Counted from the first letter of the stretch, positions 1 through 6,893 are shown. The stretch is DNA of 8,399 nucleotides from Candidatus Phaeomarinibacter sp. (GCA_028279995.1 JANQMQ010000120.1:1-8399), one strand, 5' to 3'. Program-made: numbers and translations. The notes: generated from the letters alone by a model not told the origin.

Positions 1-26
1 CGCGTGGTTCTGGTTCCCCAGGAGAA

Positions 27-665
27 CTAGAGGCCTTCGCGGAGGCCTTTCACGAACCCATCGAGGCCGGTCTGGCGCGGGCGCTTCAGGCGTTCCGCAT
101 CCAGAATTGCGCGCACCTGCCTGCTGCTCTGCTCTATGTCCTGATTGACGATGATGTAGTCATACTCTGCCCAATGGCTCATCTCGTCCGCTGCCTTGGA
201 CATGCGGCTGGCCACTACCTCTGCACTGTCCTGCGCCCGCGCATGCAGTCTGCGTTCCAGTTCCTGCGTAGAGGGGGGCAGGATAAAGATGCTGACAACA
301 TCCGCCCCGGCGTTCTGCTTGAGTTGCTGCGTGCCCTGCCAGTCGATGTCGAACATGACATCCTGACCGCTGGCCAAAGCCTCTTCAACCGGCTTGCTCG
401 GAGTGCCGTAGTAGTTGTCGAACACCTTGGCGTGCTCCAGAAATTCACGCCGATTGACCATCAGGCCAAACTCTTCGACCGACACGAAGTAATAGTCCTT
501 GCCGTCCACTTCACCGGGGCGCGGCGCCCGGGTTGTAGCGGAAACCGACATAACGATTTCATCATCCGATTCAAGAAGGCCACGCGACAGGGTTGTTTTG
601 CCGGCGCCCGATGGTGACGACATCACGAACATCAGTCCGCGACGGTTGATTGAAATATCATTCAA
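27..665 (-). CDS. gmk: Guanylate kinase
   Basis: Cytoplasmic guanylate kinase, which transfers phosphate from ATP to GMP (or dGMP) to give GDP in purine nucleotide synthesis. The 212-residue product has the P-loop SSPSGAGKTT at residues 16-25, the GMP-binding stretch TTRAPRPGEVDGKDYYF at 44-60, the FLEHA and YYGTP motifs at about 75-89, DIDWQG at 106-111, and the YDYIIVN block near the C-terminus. The length is normal for the family. The chosen start is TTG at 665, with a weak AGGTG about 9 nt upstream. No other start lies between it and an in-frame stop near 690. An ATG at codon 12 would leave only five residues before the P-loop block and is less likely. The start overlaps the end of yicC by 8 nt, suggesting translational coupling. 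It is the last gene of the minus-strand cluster inside the window. Confidence 0.97.
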   Translation of the reverse strand: MNDISINRRGLMFVMSSPSGAGKTTLSRGLLESDDEIVMSVSATTRAPRPGEVDGKDYYFVSVEEFGLMVNRREFLEHAKVFDNYYGTPSKPVEEALASGQDVMFDIDWQGTQQLKQNAGADVVSIFILPPSTQELERRLHARAQDSAEVVASRMSKAADEMSHWAEYDYIIVNQDIEQSSRQVRAILDAERLKRPRQTGLDGFVKGLREGL

Positions 666-1545
666 CGTTTTGCACCTGTTCGCGCAATTGCTCTATGGCG
701 GCTTTGAGGTCCAGTCCGATACGGGTGAGCTCTGTGTCTGATGATTTCGAACACAGGGTGTTGGCTTCCCGGTTGAACTCCTGTGCCAGAAAATCAAGCT
801 TGCGACCGACTGCTTCTCCTTCGTGAAGCAGCGCTCGAGCCTGAGCTATGTGGGCCCGCAGACGGTCCAGTTCCTCGCGAATGTCGGCCTTCCCGGCCAG
901 CATAGCCACTTCCTGAATGATACGCTCTTCCGGCATATCGGCACGATCTGCGAGCAGTTCCGTCACCTGGGCCTCGAGCTTCTTGCGGATGGCCTCCGGC
1001 GCCAACGCTGCCAAACTGTCAGCCCGGGCAACCAGCTCTTCAACCTCATTGAGAACACCGTCGAGAATTCCGTGAAGCTTTGCTCCCTCGTCAGTGCGCG
1101 CTGACACGAGGCTTTGCACGGCTTCGTCAAAGGTCGCGGTAACGGCTTTCAACCTCGCAGCTGTTTCTTCTTCGTCAGCGTCCGGCTCAGCGATGTCAAT
1201 AACACCGCGGATGCCGAGTACAGCTTCAAGAGATGGTGGCTCAGTTCCAAGCCCTGTTGCCAGTGTCTTGAGTTCTGCCATCAGCTTGGTAGCCACATCA
1301 GCGTTCACACGAACGTCTGTGCCGGCATTTTCCCGCTCAATATTGATGAACACCTGAACCGCACCCCGCTTGAGCCTTGATTGCAGCGACTTCTTCAGGT
1401 CCTGTTCAATCGACTCTAGGCCGTTTGGCATGCGCATACGGATATCGAGGCCGCGCGCATTGACGGTCTTCAGTTCCCAATGCCAGCGCCAATCATCGCG
1501 GGCTCCATCGGCGCGGCCGAATCCCGTCATGCTTTTTAGTTTCAT
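658..1545 (-). CDS. yicC: YicC family endoribonuclease-like protein
   Basis: A full-length (295 aa) YicC/YloC family protein. Seen in the sequence: the N-terminal signature MTGFGR at residues 6-11, the WELKTVNARGLD segment at about 23-34, and a C-terminal DUF1732-type region. That region includes DIREELDRLRAH at 221-232 and KLDFLAQEFNREANTLCSKS at 249-268. Members from E. coli and Bacillus have been described as endoribonucleases involved in RNA turnover and sporulation or stress phenotypes; the activity here is inferred from family membership. The ATG start lies 9 nt after the mltG stop and has no clear Shine-Dalgarno sequence. A tiny out-of-frame ATG (Met-Pro-Leu-stop) overlaps the start, so translation probably depends on ribosomes arriving from mltG. 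The 3' end overlaps gmk by 8 nt, and yicC-gmk adjacency is widespread in Proteobacteria. Confidence 0.94.
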   Translation of the reverse strand: MKLKSMTGFGRADGARDDWRWHWELKTVNARGLDIRMRMPNGLESIEQDLKKSLQSRLKRGAVQVFINIERENAGTDVRVNADVATKLMAELKTLATGLGTEPPSLEAVLGIRGVIDIAEPDADEEETAARLKAVTATFDEAVQSLVSARTDEGAKLHGILDGVLNEVEELVARADSLAALAPEAIRKKLEAQVTELLADRADMPEERIIQEVAMLAGKADIREELDRLRAHIAQARALLHEGEAVGRKLDFLAQEFNREANTLCSKSSDTELTRIGLDLKAAIEQLREQVQNVE

Positions 1546-1554
1546 AAAGGCATT

Positions 1555-2592
1555 CTAGCGCAATCCGCGCTCTCGCTGTATCTGCCGCCAAACACGTACG
1601 TTTCGCTCGTGCTCACGATTGGTACGGGCAAAGGCATGGCCGCCGGTCCCATCTGCAACAAAGAACAGATATTCCGTATCTGCCGGGTTGAGCACTGCTT
1701 CGATAGCGGCAGCTCCTGGATTGCAGATTGGTGTCGGGGGCAGGCCATCAATCTGATAGGTGTTGTAGGGCGTCACAGCCCGGATTTCTGACCGGCGGAT
1801 GCGCCGCCCGAGCGGACCTTCGCCATTCGTAATGCCATAGATGATGGTGGGGTCGGACTGCAGGCGCATGCCGAGTTCAAGCCGATTCACGAAGACACTG
1901 GCCGCCTTGTCACGCTCGTCACCCTGACCTGTTTCCTTCTCAACAATGGAGGCCAGTACGAGAGCTTCCTCGATGGTATCGAACGGAAGCCCCTCTGCGC
2001 GATTGTCCCATAGTTCACTGATGACCTTGCGTTGTGCCTTGCGCATCCGGTCCACGACGTCCTGCCGCGAAGTGCCGCGGGTGACGAGATAGGTTTCAGG
2101 CAACAGCGTACCTTCCGCCGGCACAATCGGGACACTTCCCGTCAGCACGGGCTGCAGCTTGAGATGCTCCACAACCTCCCATGAGGTCATGCCTTCAAAT
2201 ATGGTGATTGGGTGGAGGATCGGCTTGCCCTCAACCAGAATGCGCATGATCTGGCGCATGCTGGCGTGGCGGGGAATCTCATACTCACCGGCCTTGAGTG
2301 CCGATGACTTGCGATGCAGTTCCACACCGATGCGGAACATCAAGGCATCAGCTACAAGGTTCTCGCGCTCAAGCTGATTGGCAATGCTGTTGAGGCCGGA
2401 GCCATCAGCAATCAAAACGGTTGTGCGTTCCGGGACATCACTGGGGCCGACGAAGCCGCGCCACGCAAGCCACATGGGCGCTCCAACGACCACGAGAGCA
2501 ATCGCGAATGAAATGGCGAAGAAGGCCAGTGCACGCAGAATTCGCCGCTTGGGCTTTTTCGGCGCATCGGGTGTCGTCGGCGTGTCGTCCAT
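1555..2592 (-). CDS. mltG: Endolytic murein transglycosylase MltG
   Basis: Membrane-anchored YceG/MltG family enzyme that cleaves nascent glycan strands and is thought to set glycan chain length. Numbered from the ATG at 2592 (345 aa): a short basic cytoplasmic tail, one transmembrane helix at about 22-45, a LysM-like region, then the catalytic YceG domain. That domain contains ASIVEKET at about 214-221 with the expected catalytic Glu at 218, VNRLELGMRLQSDPT, YNTYQIDGLPPTPI, and a terminal GGHAFARTNREH block. The start is uncertain. A TTG at 2625 would give 356 aa but has no Shine-Dalgarno sequence, and its extra codons include AGA and CGA. The ATG has AAGG about 12 nt upstream and is preferred. 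It lies 58 nt after fabF and 9 nt before yicC, matching the common fabF-mltG-yicC-gmk order. Confidence 0.94.
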   Translation of the reverse strand: MDDTPTTPDAPKKPKRRILRALAFFAISFAIALVVVGAPMWLAWRGFVGPSDVPERTTVLIADGSGLNSIANQLERENLVADALMFRIGVELHRKSSALKAGEYEIPRHASMRQIMRILVEGKPILHPITIFEGMTSWEVVEHLKLQPVLTGSVPIVPAEGTLLPETYLVTRGTSRQDVVDRMRKAQRKVISELWDNRAEGLPFDTIEEALVLASIVEKETGQGDERDKAASVFVNRLELGMRLQSDPTIIYGITNGEGPLGRRIRRSEIRAVTPYNTYQIDGLPPTPICNPGAAAIEAVLNPADTEYLFFVADGTGGHAFARTNREHERNVRVWRQIQRERGLR

Positions 2593-2650
2593 TCGGCGTT
2601 TTCTACCTTGCTCGGGCTCACTCAAGCCGGGGCGGAAGCGTCAGCCTTGT

Positions 2651-3925
2651 TTATGCGTCAACTGCCTTAAAGACGAGTGAAGCATTTGTGCCGCCAAAGC
2701 CGAAGGAGTTGGACAGGGCGATATTCACTTCCTTCTCCTTCTTGGTATTGGCAACAAGGTCCAATGACGTTTCAACCGACGGGTTGTCGAGATTGATGGT
2801 CGGCGGCACGACATTGTCGCGAATGGCAAGCATGGAGAATATGCCTTCAATAGCACCGGCCGCCCCCAGGAGATGGCCGACCGCTGACTTCGTAGACGAC
2901 ATGGAAACGTCCGGCTGCTCATTGCCGAAGAGACGCTCAACCGCCCGCAGCTCAATTTCGTCACCCAGCGGTGTCGATGTGCCGTGGGCGTTCACGTAGT
3001 CGATGTCTTCAGGTGAAATCCCTGCGCGTTCAATCGCCATGCGCATGGAGCGGTACGCACCGTCGCCATCCTCGGCGGGAGCGGTGATGTGATAGGCATC
3101 ACCAGACATGCCGTAGCCCACGACTTCCGCGTAGATCTTGGCGCCACGCGCCTTGGCGTGTTCGTACTCTTCCACAACCACAACGCCGGCACCCTCGCCC
3201 ATCACAAAACCGTCGCGGTCCTTGTCATAGGGGCGCGAGCCCTTTTCAGGGGCATCATTGAAACCGGTCGAAAGCGCACGGCATGCACAGAAGCCGCCAA
3301 TTCCCAATGGGGAGATCGCGGCTTCAGCGCCGCCGGCGAGCATGACATCCGCATCACCGAACATCACCATGCGTGCCGCGTCGCCAATGGCGTGTGCACC
3401 TGTGGAGCATGCCGTCACGACAGAGTGGTTCGGACCCTTGAGGCCCCAGCGGATGGAGGCATAGCCGGAGGTCAGGTTGATGAGACGTCCTGGAATGAAG
3501 AACGGTGAAAGCCTCCGCAGCCCCTTGTTGTGAAGAGTCAGCGCGCCCTCTTCGATACCCGGCAGGCCACCGATACCAGAGCCGATGATGACACCCGAGC
3601 GGATCTGGTCTTCATATTCTTCCGGGTGCCAATCAGCATCATCAAGTGCCTGCTTGGCTGCCGCCTGTGAATAGATGATGAAATCATCCATCCGCTTGGC
3701 TTCCTTGGCGTCAACCCAGTCATCCTGATTGAAGGTCCCGTCCGTGCCATCGCCACGCTTCACTTCGCAGGCAATGGTGCAGGGATAGCCGGAGGCGTCA
3801 AACTTGGTGATCTGGCCAGCACCGGACTGGCCATCCAGAAGACGTGACCATGTCGGTTCAACGCCGGTTCCAAGGGGGGTCACCAGACCCAGGCCCGTAA
3901 CCACTGCGCGTCTCAGCTCAACCAT
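2651..3925 (-). CDS. fabF: 3-oxoacyl-ACP synthase II (KAS II)
   Basis: Condensing enzyme of type II fatty acid synthesis. It elongates acyl-ACP with malonyl-ACP, releasing CO2, and in other bacteria carries the C16:1 to C18:1 step. The 424-residue product is normal in length for KAS II. It shows the complete thiolase-fold active site: Cys173 in VTACSTGAHA, His314 in VNAHGTSTPLGD, Lys346 in STKSAVGH and His351 in GHLLGAAGA. The NSFGFGGTNAS loop at 407-417 contains the gatekeeper Phe. The C-H-H triad separates it from FabH (C-H-N) and from chain-length-factor homologues lacking Cys. The start ATG is supported by AGGAGA about 6-8 nt upstream. It lies 121 nt downstream of acpP, its substrate carrier. 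I call FabF rather than FabB from length, motifs and the acpP-fabF context. Confidence 0.97.
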   Translation of the reverse strand: MVELRRAVVTGLGLVTPLGTGVEPTWSRLLDGQSGAGQITKFDASGYPCTIACEVKRGDGTDGTFNQDDWVDAKEAKRMDDFIIYSQAAAKQALDDADWHPEEYEDQIRSGVIIGSGIGGLPGIEEGALTLHNKGLRRLSPFFIPGRLINLTSGYASIRWGLKGPNHSVVTACSTGAHAIGDAARMVMFGDADVMLAGGAEAAISPLGIGGFCACRALSTGFNDAPEKGSRPYDKDRDGFVMGEGAGVVVVEEYEHAKARGAKIYAEVVGYGMSGDAYHITAPAEDGDGAYRSMRMAIERAGISPEDIDYVNAHGTSTPLGDEIELRAVERLFGNEQPDVSMSSTKSAVGHLLGAAGAIEGIFSMLAIRDNVVPPTINLDNPSVETSLDLVANTKKEKEVNIALSNSFGFGGTNASLVFKAVDA

Positions 3926-3986
3926 GGATGTCTCCTAGATGGGAATTGTGGAACAAGTGAGATCATCACCTGTCAGATAGCAATAC

Positions 3987-4017
3987 GGACGGGCATGCTG
4001 ATGCACACCCGCCCGCC
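3987..4017 (-). other. Hairpin in the acpP-fabF spacer
   Basis: On the transcribed strand GGCGGGC (4017-4011) can pair with GCCCGTCC (3994-3987), giving 7 pairs with one bulged T. An inner TGC-ATCA-GCA mini-stem sits in the loop. No U-tract follows, so this is not a standard terminator. A partial attenuator or RNA-processing site that lets acpP be made in excess over fabF is possible but is inference. Confidence 0.3.
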
Positions 4018-4046
4018 AAATGGTCTAGTCCTCAAGCCGCATCAGC

Positions 4047-4286
4047 TTAGCTGCTGGCGTTTTCCTTGATGAACTTGATGGCATCGCCAACCGTCAGGAT
4101 GGTTTCAGCAGCATCGTCAGGAATTTCAACTTCGAATTCTTCTTCGAAGGCCATGACCAGCTCGACGGTGTCCAGGCTGTCCGCGCCCAGATCGTCAATG
4201 AAGCTGGCGTTTTCGGTGACCTTGTCGGCTTCAACGCCAAGGTGCTCTACAACGATCTTTTTGACGTTTTCTGCAATGTCACTCAT
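4047..4286 (-). CDS. acpP: Acyl carrier protein
   Basis: Small acidic carrier (79 aa) that holds growing acyl chains on a 4'-phosphopantetheine arm for all fatty acid synthase enzymes, and also supplies lipid A and phospholipid acyltransferases. The attachment site is Ser37 in the family signature [21 protein letters not shown]. The rest follows the usual four-helix pattern, with the acidic recognition helix II directly after Ser37. The ATG has a purine-rich GAGAAG stretch about 6 nt upstream. It lies 306 nt from fabG, so it probably has its own promoter, consistent with the very high ACP level bacteria need. Size, acidity and the Ser motif leave little alternative. A secondary carrier for lipid A or a polyketide is less likely because the gene sits between fabG and fabF. 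Confidence 0.98.
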   Translation of the reverse strand: MSDIAENVKKIVVEHLGVEADKVTENASFIDDLGADSLDTVELVMAFEEEFEVEIPDDAAETILTVGDAIKFIKENASS

Positions 4287-4592
4287 GTTTCTTCTCTCAG
4301 CTCATAGTATGCGATCACCCGACTTCGTCAGCATGATCTGGGGCTTAAACCTAGGCTCGCATACCCGTCGAAATGTCTCAATTCCAATCAGGCAGGCGGC
4401 AAACGTGAATTGGACAGTTAGCAGCGTTACCGTTGCGCAGCGCCCGCTTCTGTCCCGAAAAGCGGTCGCTTGGTAACACAATCATATTCCTTTGACCAGA
4501 TTGTCAGCTCAAGGGCAATAGCCCTCAAAAACCAAGTGATTCCGGGCCTCTAGCCGATCCCTGAATTTGCGGCACCCTAGCCGAGAGTGCGG
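4287..4592 (-). promoter_or_regulatory. acpP: acpP upstream region (fabG-acpP spacer)
   Basis: This 306-nt stretch has no credible gene. Read on the minus strand it probably carries the acpP promoter. The best hexamers I find are CTGACA (4508-4503) and TATGAT (4487-4482), separated by 15 nt, which is short and weak. It also holds a small hairpin, AGGGC at 4512-4516 against GCCCT at 4521-4525, and two imperfect 15-nt direct repeats near the fabG end. No U-tract terminator for fabG is evident, so some read-through from fabG is possible. Confidence 0.4.
4543..4584. repeat. Imperfect 15-nt direct repeat pair downstream of fabG
   Basis: CGGGCCTCTAGCCGA at 4543-4557 and CGGCACCCTAGCCGA at 4570-4584 match at 12 of 15 positions, with starts 27 nt apart. 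The second copy can form a 4-bp CGGC/GCCG hairpin. Both lie just beyond the fabG stop. They may be paired protein sites or chance; the function is unknown. Confidence 0.35.
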
Positions 4593-5330
4593 CTAAATCA
4601 TGGCCATGCCGCCATTCACGTGTATGGTCTGGCCAGTGACATATGCGGCCTCCTCACTGGCGAGATACAGCGTGGCCGCTGCAATTTCTTCAGATGTGCC
4701 AAGCCGACCGGCGGGAATACGCGTGGAAATGGCGTCTTTTTGCCCATCATCCAGTACATCCGTCATGGCCGTTTGAATGAAGCCAGGCGCCACACAATTC
4801 GCGGTGATTCCCCGGCTGGCAACTTCCTGAGCAATCGACTTGGTCATGCCAATCATGCCGGCCTTGGCGGCCGCATAGTTTGCCTGTCCCGGATTGCCGG
4901 TAATGCCGACAACAGACGTGATACCAACAATGCGGCCCCAGCGGCGTTTCATCATGCCGCGCATGAGACCACGCGAGAGGCGGAAGCTGGCTGTGAGGTT
5001 CACGGCAAGCACCTGATCCCACTCTTCGTCTTTCATCCGCATGAAGATATTGTCACGGGTGATGCCGGCATTGTTGACCAGAATGTCGACCTGCCCCATT
5101 GCCTCTTCAGCCTGCTTGGGCAAGGCATCAACCGCATCTGTATCGCCGAGATTGCAGGGCAGCACGTGGACACGGTCACTAAGTTCAGAGGCCACATCAT
5201 TGAGCACATTCTCACGGGTGCCGGAGATGCCGACCGTTGCGCCCTGAGCATGAAGCGACTTGGCAATTGCCCCGCCGATACCTCCGGTGGCACCTGTCAC
5301 AAGGGCCGTCTTGCCAGTGAGGTCAAACAT
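4593..5330 (-). CDS. fabG: 3-oxoacyl-ACP reductase FabG
   Basis: NADPH-dependent ketoreductase, the first reduction of each fatty acid elongation round (3-ketoacyl-ACP to 3-hydroxyacyl-ACP). It is a classical short-chain dehydrogenase of 245 aa, like E. coli FabG. The cofactor loop is TGATGGIG at 12-19, then NNAG at 86-89. The catalytic tetrad is Asn111, Ser139, Tyr152 and Lys156 (YAAAK). APGFIQTAM follows, and the C-terminus ends in NGGMAMI, as expected for FabG. The ATG at 5330 has GGAGA about 7 nt upstream. A 15-nt gap separates it from the zinc protein gene upstream, and fabD lies beyond that. Many SDRs look alike, but full tetrad conservation, length and position between fabD and acpP make FabG secure. 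Confidence 0.97.
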   Translation of the reverse strand: MFDLTGKTALVTGATGGIGGAIAKSLHAQGATVGISGTRENVLNDVASELSDRVHVLPCNLGDTDAVDALPKQAEEAMGQVDILVNNAGITRDNIFMRMKDEEWDQVLAVNLTASFRLSRGLMRGMMKRRWGRIVGITSVVGITGNPGQANYAAAKAGMIGMTKSIAQEVASRGITANCVAPGFIQTAMTDVLDDGQKDAISTRIPAGRLGTSEEIAAATLYLASEEAAYVTGQTIHVNGGMAMI

Positions 5331-5345
5331 CCAACATCTCCGTTT

Positions 5346-5702
5346 CTATTCAAGCTCTGCGCCGTCGATGAGATCAATCTCGTTTTCCGGCGGGATGATA
5401 GCATTGTCGAGGCAACCGAAGTTCACACTTATCTGGGACGGGTCTGACCGCCGCTTGTGATGCGTGTAGACGCCACATGTCGAACAGAAAAAGTGTTCCG
5501 CGATGTGCTTGTTCCACTTGTAGATGGAAAGCACTTTTTCACCACCAGTCAGTTGAAAATTGTCCCGGTGGACCGGCTTCATGATGATAGCCTTTTTGGT
5601 GCACAGGCTGCAGTTGCACCGATATAGGTCACTTTTCATGGTATCTGCCAGGATAGCGAATGTAACGGCGCCACAATGGCAGGCTCCGGAGTATGTAGGC
5701 AT
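5346..5702 (-). CDS. GFA (CENP-V/GFA) family zinc protein
   Basis: Small protein (118 aa) with the full zinc-ligand set of the GFA family: C8-x-C10, C29-x-C31-x2-C34 and C73-x2-C76. The founding member is the glutathione-dependent formaldehyde-activating enzyme of Paracoccus. Most short homologues have no proven substrate, so formaldehyde activation should not be assumed; this protein is shorter than the roughly 190-residue founder. There is no signal peptide, so it is probably cytoplasmic. The ATG is preceded by AGGT about 9 nt upstream, inside a 13-nt palindrome. The gene sits 23 nt after fabD and 15 nt before fabG, where the two fab genes are usually adjacent. By hand count 5401-5700 is 154/300 G+C (about 51%), against about 60% in sampled parts of fabD and fabG. 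That hints at acquisition after the operon formed. Confidence 0.9.
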   Translation of the reverse strand: MPTYSGACHCGAVTFAILADTMKSDLYRCNCSLCTKKAIIMKPVHRDNFQLTGGEKVLSIYKWNKHIAEHFFCSTCGVYTHHKRRSDPSQISVNFGCLDNAIIPPENEIDLIDGAELE

Positions 5703-5703
5703 T

Positions 5704-5716
5704 GCAGGTTACCTGC
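5704..5716. repeat. 13-nt palindrome over the ribosome binding site of the GFA gene
   Basis: GCAGGT-T-ACCTGC is perfectly symmetric about 5710 and lies between the fabD stop and the start of the GFA-family gene. One arm supplies the probable Shine-Dalgarno AGGT. With a single central base it cannot fold as a tight hairpin, so a dimeric protein site or chance are the options. Confidence 0.4.
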
Positions 5717-5725
5717 TGTCGGGTC

Positions 5726-6688
5726 TCAAAGGCCGGCTTCTGCCAGAGCGCGCACAGAGTCAGCTGAGTTGACGGTCTGCCCTTTGACAGACTTGTCGAT
5801 CCATTTGGTCAGGCCGGTCAGAACCTTGCCTGAGCCGCACTCGACGAGTTCCTCAACGCCTTGGTCGCGCATGTAGATCACACTTTCCAGCCAGCGAACC
5901 TTGCCCGTCACCTGTTCAACAAGCAGTGTACGGATAGTTTCAGGATCACTTACGGCTTCGGCACGGACATTTGCAACCACAGGCACAACCGGTGCCGCGA
6001 TAGCGACATCTTTCAGTGCATCAGCCATTTCATCCGCTGCAGGCTGCATGAGCGCCGAATGGAAAGGTGCAGATACAGCCAGCGGCATTGCCCGCTTTGC
6101 ACCTGCTTCCTTTGCGAGTTCACATGCACGGTCCACGCCGGCCTTGGACCCGGAGATCACGACCTGGCCATTAGCATTGTCGTTGGCCACACCGACAGGC
6201 TCGCCCGTTTCCTTCGCAGCGGCTTCGGCTGCTTCCACCACCTTTTCATTGGCAAGACCAAGCATCGCTGCCATGGCGCCCTTGCCGGCAGGTACAGCCC
6301 GCTGCATGGCTTCCCCGCGCAGGCGCAGAAGGCGCGCGGTTGTTGTCAGGTCGATGGACCCTGCAGCGCAAAGCGCTGAATACTCACCAAGCGAATGACC
6401 GGCGACGAACCTGGCGTGATTGGCCAGGTCGAGCCCGGCCTCTGCCTGCAGCACGCGCACAACTGCGACAGATACTGCCATCAGCGCCGGCTGCGTGTTC
6501 ATGGTGAGGGTCAGATCTTCTTCCGGACCATCCCACATGATCGTGGTCAGCTTCTCACCCAGCGCCTCGTCAACCTCGTCAAACACAGCCTTTGCCTGAG
6601 GAAAGGCATCAGCCAAGTCCTTGCCCATGCCAACGGCTTGGGCGCCCTGGCCTGGAAATGTGAATGCGCGGGTGGAAGTGTCGCTCAT
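5726..6688 (-). CDS. fabD: Malonyl-CoA:ACP transacylase
   Basis: Transfers malonyl from CoA to AcpP, supplying the extender unit to the condensing enzymes. The product has 320 aa, a usual length for FabD. Seen motifs: FPGQGAQ at 11-17 (oxyanion-hole Gln14), the nucleophile elbow GHSLGEY with Ser99, Arg124 in RLRGEAMQ (binds the malonyl carboxylate), His210 in SAPFHSALM (Ser/His dyad), and VECGSGKVLTGL near the C-terminus. The Arg favours malonyl rather than acetyl loading. The ATG at 6688 is backed by GGAGA about 7 nt upstream. It is the first gene of the minus-strand cluster, and its upstream region holds two palindromes that could be operators. It reads 23 nt into the GFA-family gene, then fabG, so co-transcription is likely. 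Confidence 0.97.
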   Translation of the reverse strand: MSDTSTRAFTFPGQGAQAVGMGKDLADAFPQAKAVFDEVDEALGEKLTTIMWDGPEEDLTLTMNTQPALMAVSVAVVRVLQAEAGLDLANHARFVAGHSLGEYSALCAAGSIDLTTTARLLRLRGEAMQRAVPAGKGAMAAMLGLANEKVVEAAEAAAKETGEPVGVANDNANGQVVISGSKAGVDRACELAKEAGAKRAMPLAVSAPFHSALMQPAADEMADALKDVAIAAPVVPVVANVRAEAVSDPETIRTLLVEQVTGKVRWLESVIYMRDQGVEELVECGSGKVLTGLTKWIDKSVKGQTVNSADSVRALAEAGL

Positions 6689-6726
6689 TGGATTGTCTCC
6701 GCTTCCCGGGTTGTCGAGTCGCCGCC

Positions 6727-6738
6727 AAACGGGCGTTT
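6727..6738. repeat. Palindrome AAACG-GG-CGTTT upstream of fabD
   Basis: Two 5-nt arms, AAACG and CGTTT, around GG lie about 40 nt upstream of the fabD start, downstream of the possible -35. With its flanks it reads CAAACGGGCGTTTA. This resembles the AAAC-N4-GTTT layout reported for the fatty-acid-responsive TetR regulator PsrA of Pseudomonas. The resemblance is suggestive only. It is nested inside a longer CCGGGT (6706-6711) / ACCCGG (6739-6744) inverted pair. Confidence 0.35.
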
Positions 6739-6761
6739 ACCCGGAAAGACACCGGGGGCAT

Positions 6762-6776
6762 GGCTTGAGTCAAGCC
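6762..6776. promoter_or_regulatory. 15-nt perfect palindrome overlapping the candidate fabD -35
   Basis: GGCTTGA-G-TCAAGCC has perfect 7-nt arms about one base. It contains the minus-strand TTGACT that is the best -35 candidate for fabD, and a GAGTC (GANTC) site at 6767-6771. Its length, perfection and position make an operator for a dimeric regulator plausible. Which regulator cannot be told from sequence. Confidence 0.45.
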
Positions 6777-6846
6777 GCCTCTGGACGTCAGGCCTTGCAT
6801 TTGCCAGCGCCAATTGCGACTTAGGGGCATCGAAGATGGAGACTTT

Positions 6847-6890
6847 ATGTCTAGTGAGATTGTGCCCGATGTCTAGTGAGATTGTGCCCG
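6847..6890. repeat. Exact tandem duplication of a 22-bp unit
   Basis: The unit at 6847-6868 (begins ATGTCTAGTGAG, ends TTGTGCCCG) is repeated base for base at 6869-6890 with no spacer. It lies 159 nt upstream of fabD and about 130 nt upstream of yjhX. A third copy was not seen in the window. It may be two adjacent binding sites, a recent slip duplication, or a remnant of a mobile-element end. Confidence 0.9.
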
Positions 6891-6893
6891 CGT

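Noticed and set aside
4587..5447. Long plus-strand open frame (286 codons) opposite fabG and the GFA gene
   Set aside because: It is antisense to two well-supported genes, has no family-like motifs, and is rich in His/Arg/Cys as expected for a shadow frame in G+C-rich DNA.
5861..6398. Two overlapping plus-strand open frames opposite fabD
   Set aside because: They mirror fabD codons, look low-complexity (Ala/Ser or Cys/His-rich), and have no recognisable domain.
6847..6890. Tandem 22-bp repeat as a CRISPR array
   Set aside because: There are only two copies with no spacer between them and no cas genes.
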